Shown piece by piece: positions 50,145-59,151 of a stretch of 64,000 nucleotides of DNA. Where the stretch lies: NCBI GenBank assembly GCA_910589415.1, contig OU342630.1, positions 93,554,186 to 93,618,185 on the forward strand. Reading direction: 5' to 3'. The stretch is from Malachius bipustulatus (Eukaryota > Arthropoda > Insecta > Coleoptera > Melyridae). Position 1 is the first letter of the stretch; each line of letters opens with the position of its first letter. Below the pieces are notes generated by a model. That model worked only from the letters and a program-made list of their open reading frames with translations, searched no databases and was not told the DNA's origin. The position numbers were made by a program, and so were the translations under genes.

Positions 50145-52059
50145 CATTTCGCCGGGTGTGTCGTTTATCTCGACGAATTTCTCCTCTCGATTACTTTACT
50201 TATTGACTTTATTAACGGTCTCGCAAAAATTATCGAGCCTTTGAAGTAAATACATACAGAAAAATCACATTTAAGCTTGCAGAATCTGGATGGCTACGGT
50301 ATGTGTATGACGAGTATTACGACTGATAAGTAGATCATCGCAGATCTCTTTTATTGGGTGCTTCTGAAGTTATCCAACAAACACATCCTGGTTCTGTAAT
50401 TCTGGGAATTGACCTAGACGATATCACTGACATCACGCTTCACCTGCAAAGGAAAGTCTCGGAGTAAGGATACTTTCACTACTATATCACTCGATAAAGA
50501 CAAAAGTGAGCTTGTAGAGCAAGTTCCTGCGGAAACGTTTCAGTCATGCACTGAGTGTGATGACGAACTGGAACTGATATAGGCCTACCAGGAGCATTAT
50601 TCATTATGTTTCGAGTATCTTCAACTTTGTGTCTTCCGACATATCTTTAGTCTTTGGCTCGTTAACTCACTTCACAATATTTCCTCTGCTGGTCGAATAT
50701 TTTTTGCCATATAATACGGTTCAACGTTCTCTAGAATTCTTGGATGCCAAATGATTCTAGACAGATCTAAAGAGAACAACATCCAAATTCCATAAAGTTT
50801 ACACCTCTAACGAAAATAACTTCCAACTATGGCAGTTTTTTGCTCTTACGTGAGCGATTCTAATTAACTTGAGCAATATAAATAAATAACCAAACGTCAG
50901 TTATTATTATTTTCTTCGTCTGATGAAAATTAATCTTCTTGATTATTAACCTTTTCTTTGAAAAATAAATAAATTGAACGGCCTTCAGAAAATCAACAAT
51001 GCTAAATGTCAGAAACGTCATATTGTTTAAATTACATTGATTTCATTGAGCTGGGGGTAGAAATGGGAGAACCGTATCAAAATTACCCGCTACTTTGAGA
51101 TACTAATGAGCAAGATACACTGTTTACGACTATTTGACGCATATCACTGAATGACTTACAGTTACAAATGAAATGCCGATGATTTAAGACAAACAACTGG
51201 CAGTAAAATTATAGTTATTTTTCAATAACCTATAAATAAATAACAGTTACAGCAAGTTACCGTGACAGCGGATCACGATTCTCTCGAAATCGCTCGCATT
51301 GTAGAATGGCCCATATCTCGTATTTTCGAAGAATATAGAAATCAAGTTACCTATGACATACGTTCTTCGGTCCGTGGCGCACTTAGGAACCGCTAAAATT
51401 AATTAACACCCGATATAAATCTCGATAAGAACCATAGTATGTACCTATTAGGTATTGCCTATCATTATGTCTATGAGATAAATATGGCCTGGTCAATTCA
51501 CTCTAGGGCACCTTTTACACAATACAACCATGCGCAAAGCAATTAAATAATAATTTTAAATGTTCAAATTATGTTGTATTCTCGAATAGTTCATTTTCTC
51601 ACTAAAGGCAGTTTTTTAAACAGTAAGAAGCATTAAATGGTAATAAACTATATCGATCTTGCAACAATATAACAGTGCATGAAGTTCTGACCTCAATTAA
51701 GTAGGTAACTAGGAATCACGAATAAAACATGAACAACAAAGGTACAAAACGGAGTACAAAACATTTGCTAATTATGAAGCATATATGTAAAGGATTTAAT
51801 GAAGTTAATTATAACTTTGAACAGATTTCTAGCCACATTAGTTAAAAACAGATTATGTGACACGTCATTCAAGCAGGTCTCTAAAATGTGGACATGTGGT
51901 GTGTAGCAACTGCACCAAAGACGTTCTTTATTTAGATAAGCCGACAAATGTAAATGTGTGACTGTTTCAGTGTTATTGCCCCAGTTTAAACTTTAGGAAA
52001 TCTTATTATAATTACAAAGAAATTGAAAAAATAGTCATCCAAAAAAGAATAACTATGAC
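50145..52059. other. no recognised gene; weak coding candidate
   Basis: No supported gene. A plus-strand frame at 50418-50582 (ending TCKGKSRSKDTFTTISLDKD... to a stop) has plausible codon use for about 54 codons, but no family and no convincing splice acceptor. It may be a relic. Confidence 0.35.
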
Positions 52060-52140
52060 CAAATTAAATAACACCTCTTCGTGGAAATATCTGTAATGAC
52101 ACAGATTTGGAAATGTTTGGAAATAATAGGAAATATTTGG
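52060..52140 (+). repeat. TTTGGAAATG repeat, left inverted copy
   Basis: CAGATTTGGAAATGTTTGGA followed by AATAATAGGAAATATTTGG is a short run of TTTGGAAAT units. Its inverted counterpart is at 55525-55640, and the flanking TAAATAACACCTCTTCGTGG also matches on the far side in reverse, so this is one end of a large inverted pair. Confidence 0.65.
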
Positions 52141-52479
52141 AATAAAATTCGTGGGTTATGGGCTCAAGTTAACTGATAATAAGAGCGAAATGGCTACCCA
52201 TGTCTTGAGCAGTATTTTTGTAACGCTCATAGAATTTGATTGAATGATTTAGGGACTAGTTCCATTTATTTGTTTACTTATTGTTTTTTTAATAATCAGC
52301 ACCTGTATCTGAATGTTTGGTTGCCTATCATTCTCCCTGGTAAAATTGAAATTTACGGCATTTGGAATAATATCAATTTTTTTTCTTCTTTGATAACAGC
52401 AGGATGATTAAAAATAAAAATTTCCTGGAGCAATTAAGTAACAACTTCAATTATTAAAGAGAAGAATTGAATATTTTGG

Positions 52480-52842
52480 GAGCGGGTTATTGCTTCCTTG
52501 TTAGGGTGAAAATTCATCAAACACAATTATTGTGGATTAGGGTAGCAACAATTAAAATTTATGTGGCATATGGTTCGGGCCGAGGTTCCGGCCATTACGG
52601 TGGTGTGTGGTGGATTATATGTTTTCGATAATATCGGATAAAATTCCCAAAGTTGTCTTGTTCTTCTCGGCAATTCGTGAAACAGGAAAGAAAGAAAAAC
52701 TTCATTCAGTAATATTGGAAGATCATTTTCAATTAAACGTAAATAACGAATGGCTGTGAGAAGATCTTCCATTATAAACGGACCAATGGAGCGGCCATCA
52801 ATAATGCCATACCAAACGTATATGAGACACCCTGTACACACA
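52480..52842 (-). pseudogene. mariner-family transposase remnant
   Basis: The minus-strand frame from 52841 reads YVWYGIIDGRSIGPFIMEDL, then TAIRYLRLIENDLPILLNEV. This is the 'VWCGI--DRIIGPFFFEG-L-...YL-FLE-ELP-LL--V' block of insect mariner-type transposases. After a frameshift a decayed WPEPRPEPYAT corresponds to WPPRSPDLTPLD. The 5' part is cut immediately at a TACAGGGTGTCTC word (about 52830-52842), so the frame starts at the edge of an ACAGGGTG end. Confidence 0.75.
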
Positions 52843-52920
52843 TCAGTCCTCGCATTAGTCAGTGACTCATCGCTAGCTTTTTACATTTTGCATTTCTGAG
52901 CTTTAGTGGAACCCTTGTAA

Positions 52921-54010
52921 ATACTAGATATACTAAAATAAACTGATAAAATTCAGGGGGTGATTGATGAGATCATTTTAGGAAAAAAAGTAAGTACAAA
53001 CGTATGTCCTAAGAGGCGTAACTTTTTAACTATACAGGGTGTTGAAGTTTCAAGAAAAAAATCGTTCTTTAATAATAACTTTGATAAGAATCAAGATATT
53101 TTCGTGAAAATCTGTATACACCTTCCATGCATCAAGAGGCATTTCCCAACGTGTAACTTTTAGTTATTGTAGCAGTGGCGTTCGTGCAAGTCGCGTTACA
53201 CTTAATATTTTTGAAAAAAAAAATAGTACGCCACTGCTTTTCTATGAAAATAAAATTATTTTTTAAATCCACTTTCATTTCTAAAATAAATATGATTTCT
53301 TGACTTTTTTTTCAACTAAATGCAAGGTTTTCTGATAAAAAAATAGATATATGTTTAGACACCTTGTGTTTGAGTAGAGTTGGATTTTACACATGAAAAT
53401 ACATTCGCAAATTCGACAATTTCGCTTTTGTTTACGTTAAGCGACGTTTACTATCCACAGACCATTTTTTTTAAGAGTCAGTTATTATGAGTTATGAAAT
53501 TATACACGTTTTGTTCTATCGGAGTACAGATTGAATCGAACTTCTGCAGTTCTGTTGCAGTTTCAGAACGAGGCAACCTAAAAATGTATTCAGTTTTTTT
53601 ATCTGAAAAGTTTGCATCGGTAAAAAAAAAGTCAAAAGATCATATTAACTCAGAAATGAAAGAGGATTTGAAAGATAATTTAATTTTCATAAAAAAACAG
53701 TGGCGTACTATTTTTTTTTTCAAAAATATTAAGAGTAACACGACTTGCACGAAAGCCATTGCTACAATAACTAAAAGTTATACGTTGGGAAATGTCTCTT
53801 GATGCATGGAAGGTGTACACAAATTTTCACGAAAATATCTTGATCTTTGAAAGTTATTATTAAAAAACGATTTTTTTCTTGAAACTTCAACACCCTGTAG
53901 TTAAAAAGTTAACCCTTTTAGGATATACGTTTATACTTACTATTTTTCTTAAAATGATCTCATCAATCATCCCCTGAATTTTCTTGGTTCGTTTTAGATA
54001 CACCGTGTAT
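52921..54010. mobile_element. very long foldback element, about 1.09 kb
   Basis: Arms of roughly 380 bases pair almost continuously. Left: TTCAGGGGGTGATTGATGAG, TACAGGGTGTTGAAGTTTCA, CACCTTCCATGCATCAAGAG and GCAGTGGCG. Right: their complements, ending CATCAATCATCCCCTGAATT and ACACCGTGTAT. The ACAGGGTG word lies inside the arms here too. The central 102-codon frame (53494-53802) has no family and runs into the right arm, so I do not call it a gene. Confidence 0.85.
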
Positions 54011-54052
54011 ATGCTCTCGGATATTCTGCAAGTCACCAGAAATTCCTAGATC

Positions 54053-54860
54053 TACAGGGTGATCCCGAAATGGCGGACACGGATAGTCCACGGATAGTAC
54101 CTACCGCACAGCATTAATAATGGGTTAAGGACTTTTGTTTTTCTTATGGCCGCCATATTGGTTTTTTATGTCGTTCGATATGAAAAAAATAATGGAAACC
54201 AAAAACTAATAAACTTCAAAAAATAAATTTTAAAAATTTTGATTCTTCTTTTTTCGAAGAAAAACTTTAATTTTCACCCAATTAGATTAATATGAAGTCA
54301 TATTATTTGCTTTATGGTTTTTTACTTTTCATAATTATTATGATATTCGGTAAGAAAAGTTATTTATTTCGAAAAAAAAAAAAATTTTGAATTTTCTTTA
54401 TTTTTTAATGTTATTAATTTTTGGTTTTCTTGATTTATTTTATACCGAACGACATAAAAAATCAATATGGCGGCCATAAGAAAAACGAAAGTTGACTGTG
54501 ACAACTCTTGGATCTAGTTGGCTTTTTTTTTACGACTTATGTAAGCCTACAGAAAATAGTTTATTAATTTCCCAATAATAAAAAAGATATGTCTGAAATA
54601 AGAAATTTTGATTTTTCAGTTTTTTCAGGATATTTCAGCAACGACTGAAAATATTTAAAAAAAAAAAAATTCCTATTAAGCATAAAATTGTGTAACTTTT
54701 CTCTAATTTAACCGACTCTGTATCTCTTGCCGTTTCCAAGATCCCCATATAATGCCACTTACTATACACTGGACACACTGCATACAGTCTTTCTGAACTT
54801 CCTCTACAACACCCCGTGTAGAGGAACCGTGTTTCTGCCATTTCAGGATCACCTGTGTAC
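54053..54860. mobile_element. GGCGGACACGG-family foldback
   Basis: The left end TACAGGGTGATCCCGAAATG, then GCGGACACGG, pairs weakly with the right end GCCATTTCAGGATCACCTGT. A strong inner palindrome pairs TTTTTCTTATGGCCGCCATA (54148) with TATGGCGGCCATAAGAAAAA (54464) around an AT-rich centre. The right part TCTTTCTGAAC...CCTCTACAACACC matches, in reverse, the left part of the 61259 copy. Confidence 0.75.
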
Positions 54861-55524
54861 CGAAAATAATGGACAAGGGCAATCAGCGAGAAAAAATGAT
54901 AAAAAAATGATAGGTCCTAGAATTTTGACATAGGGATTTAAATAAATAGAGATTTTTTTACAATCAATAACAATCATTTCTCATCATATTATATTCGACG
55001 AGTTACCTATATGCACCTAATAGGTAATAGGTCAGATTTAGGTCAATCTTTAGGTCAATCTAAAGTCAGTGGCGTGAAAGACATGGAGAAATAAGTGGCT
55101 CCAACCCTGAATATTAGATTTCTTGAGGAAACTTCAAATATCTCAAAAACGGTGCAACGCATGAGAAAAATTAAGATAAACTTTTTGTTCTCCAATGTAT
55201 GGGTAATCGAATAACGGTTTTGTAATTGGAAAAAAGCGAGGAAAAAAGTTGGTGGTGTCAAAGACAAAAAGGGACAAGAGAGGAAAAAAGAAAAAAATCC
55301 GAATATCTACGCCACTGGAAGACATTCATAAAATCTGAAATAGCCAAATTGAACGCATTTGTTTGTTTATTATTCATACCAAGTATCATCAAAATCGGTT
55401 TAAATTTACACCATTTATAACCAAAAACTCTTATATTTTTAAAGTTCGACATCTTTTAAACGAAACGTCGTTTTGAGCTGAAACTTCGAGGGGTACTGGC
55501 AATGAATGTGTACAACACTGCCAA
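54861..55524. other. no recognised gene
   Basis: AT-rich; overlapping frames on both strands near 55055-55452 show no family motif. Confidence 0.45.
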
Positions 55525-55640
55525 ACACTGCCAAACATTTCCAAACATTGCTAATATTTCCAATCATTTCCAAACATTTCCAAAGCTGTGTACAGACATT
55601 TCCACAGAGTGTCCTACCCCTCGTGAAACTTATTTAATTA
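55525..55640 (-). repeat. TTTGGAAATG repeat, right inverted copy
   Basis: CATTTCCAAACATTGCTAAT and TTTCCAATCATTTCCAAACA are runs of the reverse complement of the 52060 motif. Together the two copies enclose a mariner remnant and two foldbacks over 3.5 kb. Confidence 0.65.
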
Positions 55641-56307
55641 CCTTATATTTATGAGAGGAACCACCCCTTCAAGTTTGGCCCAACATCTCTGATATACCCT
55701 GTATTAAGAGTCATATTTATATTCAAAAAAAGAAGTAAGTAGGTACCTACTACCTACATAAATAAAAAGTGTCAAAAAAGTTTAAAATTCACTAGTTTTA
55801 TTGATGGCTGTAGGATATAGAATATGTGCTATATAGATTATAGTGGTATTATAGGACAAGTTGATCAAGTAAACTCGTTGAAAATTAAAGCTTATAAAAC
55901 AAAAGTATACCTACAACATAAAAATCTCTCTTTCATAAATTCGACGTGCCTGCATTTCCATCATTTGGGTCACCCTTTTTGTACAAATCGTACTTTTGGG
56001 AACTTGGTATTAATTTCAAAATTTGCGGTTTAGCCAAAAGGACATTTCGCTGCAATATTTCGTCACATTAGCGCGAGCTGTAAGTAGCTGCTCTAATACT
56101 GCACCGTGATTATGTATTCGTGATCGGATCGGTAACTTATGGTCGTACGTGCACTGAGTAACCTACCTAGTGGATTTTAAACCTAAACTACCCAAGTACT
56201 AAAATAATGGTCATCAGTGGTCATGCACCCTGCCTATGGGTATTGTCAAAACAACAATACATCATGATACACATGATGTAGTTAGGTCGAGAGGTACGTA
56301 TAGGTAC
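55641..56307. other. no recognised gene
   Basis: A word ATACCCTGTATTAAG at 55694 resembles a single CACCCTGTA-type end with no partner found. GTAGGTACCTACTACCTAC lies at about 55740. Nothing else is supported. Confidence 0.45.
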
Positions 56308-56322
56308 TTACCCAAACAGCAC
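56308..56322 (+). repeat. left terminal inverted repeat
   Basis: TTACCCAAACAGCAC, exactly matching the right end over 15 bases, or 19 when the flanking GTAC is included. Confidence 0.9.
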
Positions 56323-56324
56323 AC

Positions 56325-56545
56325 AACATCCGATGGACGTCCCCATTGTGTCCATAACACCTACATGACGTCCATGGACTTTTTGCGCTACGTCCAGTGG
56401 ATGTCCCATTATGTACCATATATTTTAGTACATCAGAGGACGTCCATTCGATGTCCATGAAATGTTTCGTTTTTACAAACGCAAATCATGTTCGAGTTTG
56501 GACATCCAATTATTGCACATCTTGTGACTAATAATGGACATCCAT
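56325..56545 (+). promoter_or_regulatory. left subterminal GGACRTCC array
   Basis: About ten copies of TGGACGTCC, GGACATCC, GGATGTCC or GACGTCC occur in both orientations within 220 bases. In En/Spm-type elements such subterminal arrays are binding sites for an element-encoded accessory protein (TnpA in maize) and contain the promoter region. Binding here is inferred from that precedent. Confidence 0.75.
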
Positions 56546-56890
56546 ATCGAAACTTTTGAAAGCACGTTTACGGTTTTCCTCAATAGGTTATTAATTTTGT
56601 AAGAATGCAATAACTTTGTAACATCACGCAAATAAACATTATTTAAAGCTATAAAGTTAATTATTAACAATAATAGATATTGCATTACATCAATTATCAA
56701 GAATTCAAGACCAATAATAGTTCAGAAGAAGAAAAAGAAGAACAGCATCGAAGGGTTATCTAACCTAAAAGAGAAAGCGATTTCGCGATTTCGTTCTCGC
56801 GATTCCTCTGATTCATGCCCTCGTGCCTCGTGTGTTCCTTTATTCAATGAATGAATAAATTGTGGGTATTTGTACAGTTTGTGTTTGATG

Positions 56891-56896
56891 GTGAGT
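56891..56896 (+). other. possible leader splice donor
   Basis: GATG before GTGAGTGAA lies 45 bases upstream of the transposase start. With the acceptor at 59138 or 59146 it would remove the whole transposase frame and give a message for the second gene, as in maize En/Spm. The site fits the consensus; its use is inferred. Confidence 0.4.
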
Positions 56897-56934
56897 GAAA
56901 AGTAAAAGTAGTTGGGTACCTATTAATCGAAATA

Positions 56935-58983
56935 ATGTCAAAAATTTCAAGAAAGAATTACCGGCAGGCCAAACGCGAGAATGATAGGTTTTTAAAAAGT
57001 CTTGAAATACCATCAGCAGGAATCATTCACTGCAACATAGAAAATCATACCCCTGGCACAAGTCAATATGATTTGATTATGGAAACTGATAACGATGAAG
57101 TCCAAAGTACAACATCGGAAAGAAATATAATAGAGGATTTTGATTCGGAATCTGATACTGATGAGTTATCAACGCCATTAATTGCAAATTTCGATGAAGG
57201 AGTTCCTTCAGAAAAAAGTACTATATTATGCTTCCATCAGTTGTTATCAGAATGGGCAGTAAAATATCAAATCAGACACGTAGCTGTAAATGATTTGCTG
57301 CAAATATTACAAACAAAATTACCAGATTTACCAAAAGACGCTAGAACCTTATTGAGAACTCCACGGTCTGTAAGCACTGAAATTCACACCCATGTTCTTC
57401 CTGGCCATTATTATCATTTTGGTTTGTTTAACTGCATTTCGCAACTTTTGACCCATAATTATCCTGCTGCTGCTATTACAGAATCAAATACAATTGAAAT
57501 TTTTGTTAACATTGATGGCCTACCACTTTCGAAAAGTTCATCTAGTCAGATATATCCTATTTTATGCAGTTTAGTTGAAAATAGAAACGTTGTTGATATA
57601 GTAGGTGTTTACCACGGTTATGAAAAACCCAAAAATTCCAATGACTTTTTAGCAATGTTTGTAAATGAAGTTGTAGAGCTTGTAAATAATGGTGTGAATA
57701 TCAACGGTCATGTTTTTTCATTACATATTAAAGCAATCATATGTGACGTCCCTGCTAGGTCGTTTATTCTTAACACGAAGGGTCATTCTGGGTATTATTC
57801 TTGCTTCAAGTGTGATGTTGAGGGAGAGTATACAAATGGAAGAGTTTGTTTTAGTAGTAAGACTTTCAACTTGAGAACGGATAAAGATTTTCGTTGTAAA
57901 ATACAGGAGGAACATCATACAGGTACAACACTTTTGGAAAAAATACCAAACTTTGATATCATTAGAGATATACCGGCAGATCCCATGCATCTTTTATACC
58001 TTGGCGTTGTCAAAAAACTTTTATTTTTGTGGTGTTCTGGTAAACCCCCCTCAAAATTATCTTCTAAACAAATAGACAAAATTTCCAACTTATTAATAGA
58101 GCTAGTGCAGAATATTCCATGTGAATTTAATCGCAAACCTAGGAGTTTAAATGAATACAAAAGGTGGAAAGCAACCGAGTTTAGACAGTTTGTTTTATAT
58201 ACAGGTCCAGTTGTTTTAAAGCAATCATTAACGACAGATATGTATTTAAACTTTCTTTCATTGCACATATCTTTAACAATTTTGTCACATGCTAAATTAC
58301 ATCAAAAGTTTCTCGATTATGCAAATTCCTTACTATTATATTTTGTGGATACGTTTGTAATTTTATATAAAAAAGAAAATGTCTCCCACAATGTGCACAG
58401 TTTATTACATTTATGTGCAGATTCTAAACACTTGGGTTTAATTGACTCTTACAGTGCATTTCCATTTGAAAATTATATGCAATCTCTTCTAAAACTTATT
58501 CGCAAAAATGAAAAACCACTGCAGCAATTAGTTTTACGAAAAGCTGAAATTGATAATATTTTGAAATTTGGTTATAAAAATGTTCAGCCAACAGAGCAAA
58601 TAAATTTATTAGAAGAACATTCATGTGGCCCTACTTTTGATTTTTCTTATGATTTTCAATTTAAAAAAGCATCTTTTAAACTTTTCACTCTTACAACTGG
58701 TCAACCAAATAACTGCTGTTCCCTCAAAGATGGCAGTATAGTTATTATTCATAATTTCCTAGTTGAAAACCGTCGCCAATATTTTTTAGGGTCAAAGTTT
58801 AATAATTTGGAGGACCTATATTTATTACCTTGCCGTTCATCTACTCTCAATATTTATTCAGCCAACTTCAATAATGTTGGTCCCATTCAGCAGTGGGATA
58901 TGGAAGAAATTGATGGCAAATATATGGCTCTAAAAACAGATCATGACAAATATGCCTTGTTTCCTCTTCTCCATATGCCATAA
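56935..58983 (+). CDS. Tnp2-like En/Spm transposase, 682 residues
   Basis: Single uninterrupted frame; the ATG at 56935 is the first in frame, after an upstream leader. It would cut and rejoin the element's ends in the nucleus. Residues 1-90 are polar and acidic (SESDTDE). The conserved core follows: IDGLPLSKSSSSQIYPILCS at about 193-212; AIICDVPAR at 267-275; GHSGYYSCFKCDVEGEY at 283-299, with a CxxC pair at 290/293; DIPADPMHLLYLGVVKKLL at 345-363; and NVHSLLHLC then SAFPFENYMQSLLKLI at 507-522. Candidate acidic catalytic residues are D194, D271, D349 and E512, by analogy with the family. Length is within the range I recall for animal members. No stops or frameshifts. I am sure of the family, less so of the exact catalytic set. 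Confidence 0.92.
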   Translation: MSKISRKNYRQAKRENDRFLKSLEIPSAGIIHCNIENHTPGTSQYDLIMETDNDEVQSTTSERNIIEDFDSESDTDELSTPLIANFDEGVPSEKSTILCFHQLLSEWAVKYQIRHVAVNDLLQILQTKLPDLPKDARTLLRTPRSVSTEIHTHVLPGHYYHFGLFNCISQLLTHNYPAAAITESNTIEIFVNIDGLPLSKSSSSQIYPILCSLVENRNVVDIVGVYHGYEKPKNSNDFLAMFVNEVVELVNNGVNINGHVFSLHIKAIICDVPARSFILNTKGHSGYYSCFKCDVEGEYTNGRVCFSSKTFNLRTDKDFRCKIQEEHHTGTTLLEKIPNFDIIRDIPADPMHLLYLGVVKKLLFLWCSGKPPSKLSSKQIDKISNLLIELVQNIPCEFNRKPRSLNEYKRWKATEFRQFVLYTGPVVLKQSLTTDMYLNFLSLHISLTILSHAKLHQKFLDYANSLLLYFVDTFVILYKKENVSHNVHSLLHLCADSKHLGLIDSYSAFPFENYMQSLLKLIRKNEKPLQQLVLRKAEIDNILKFGYKNVQPTEQINLLEEHSCGPTFDFSYDFQFKKASFKLFTLTTGQPNNCCSLKDGSIVIIHNFLVENRRQYFLGSKFNNLEDLYLLPCRSSTLNIYSANFNNVGPIQQWDMEEIDGKYMALKTDHDKYALFPLLHMP

Positions 58984-59100
58984 TAATATTCTGACCTTTT
59001 TAGTTTAGTTTTCTGTTTGTTGTTTGTAGATTAAAAATTTGTTTATGAATTCTTGTGTATGCCTTTATAAAAATCTTGGTGTATTTTGTTGTAGTAGGTA

Positions 59101-59146
59101 TATTCTACAATTCACTTCTTTCTCTTTCTCATACATAGAACTACAG
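59101..59146 (+). other. strong splice acceptor before the DUF4806 gene
   Basis: A polypyrimidine run TTCACTTCTTTCTCTTTCTC followed by ATACATAG (AG at 59137-59138) and CTACAG (AG at 59145-59146) stands just before the ATG at 59152. This fits a 5' leader intron, possibly one that starts at the donor near 56891. Confidence 0.55.
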
Positions 59147-59151
59147 CCATT

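Noticed and set aside
53494..53802. 102-codon frame inside a foldback
   Set aside because: Its second half is the right arm of the palindrome; no domain is recognisable.
57721..58268. minus-strand frames opposite the transposase
   Set aside because: They are shadows of the 682-codon plus-strand frame with its clear family motifs.
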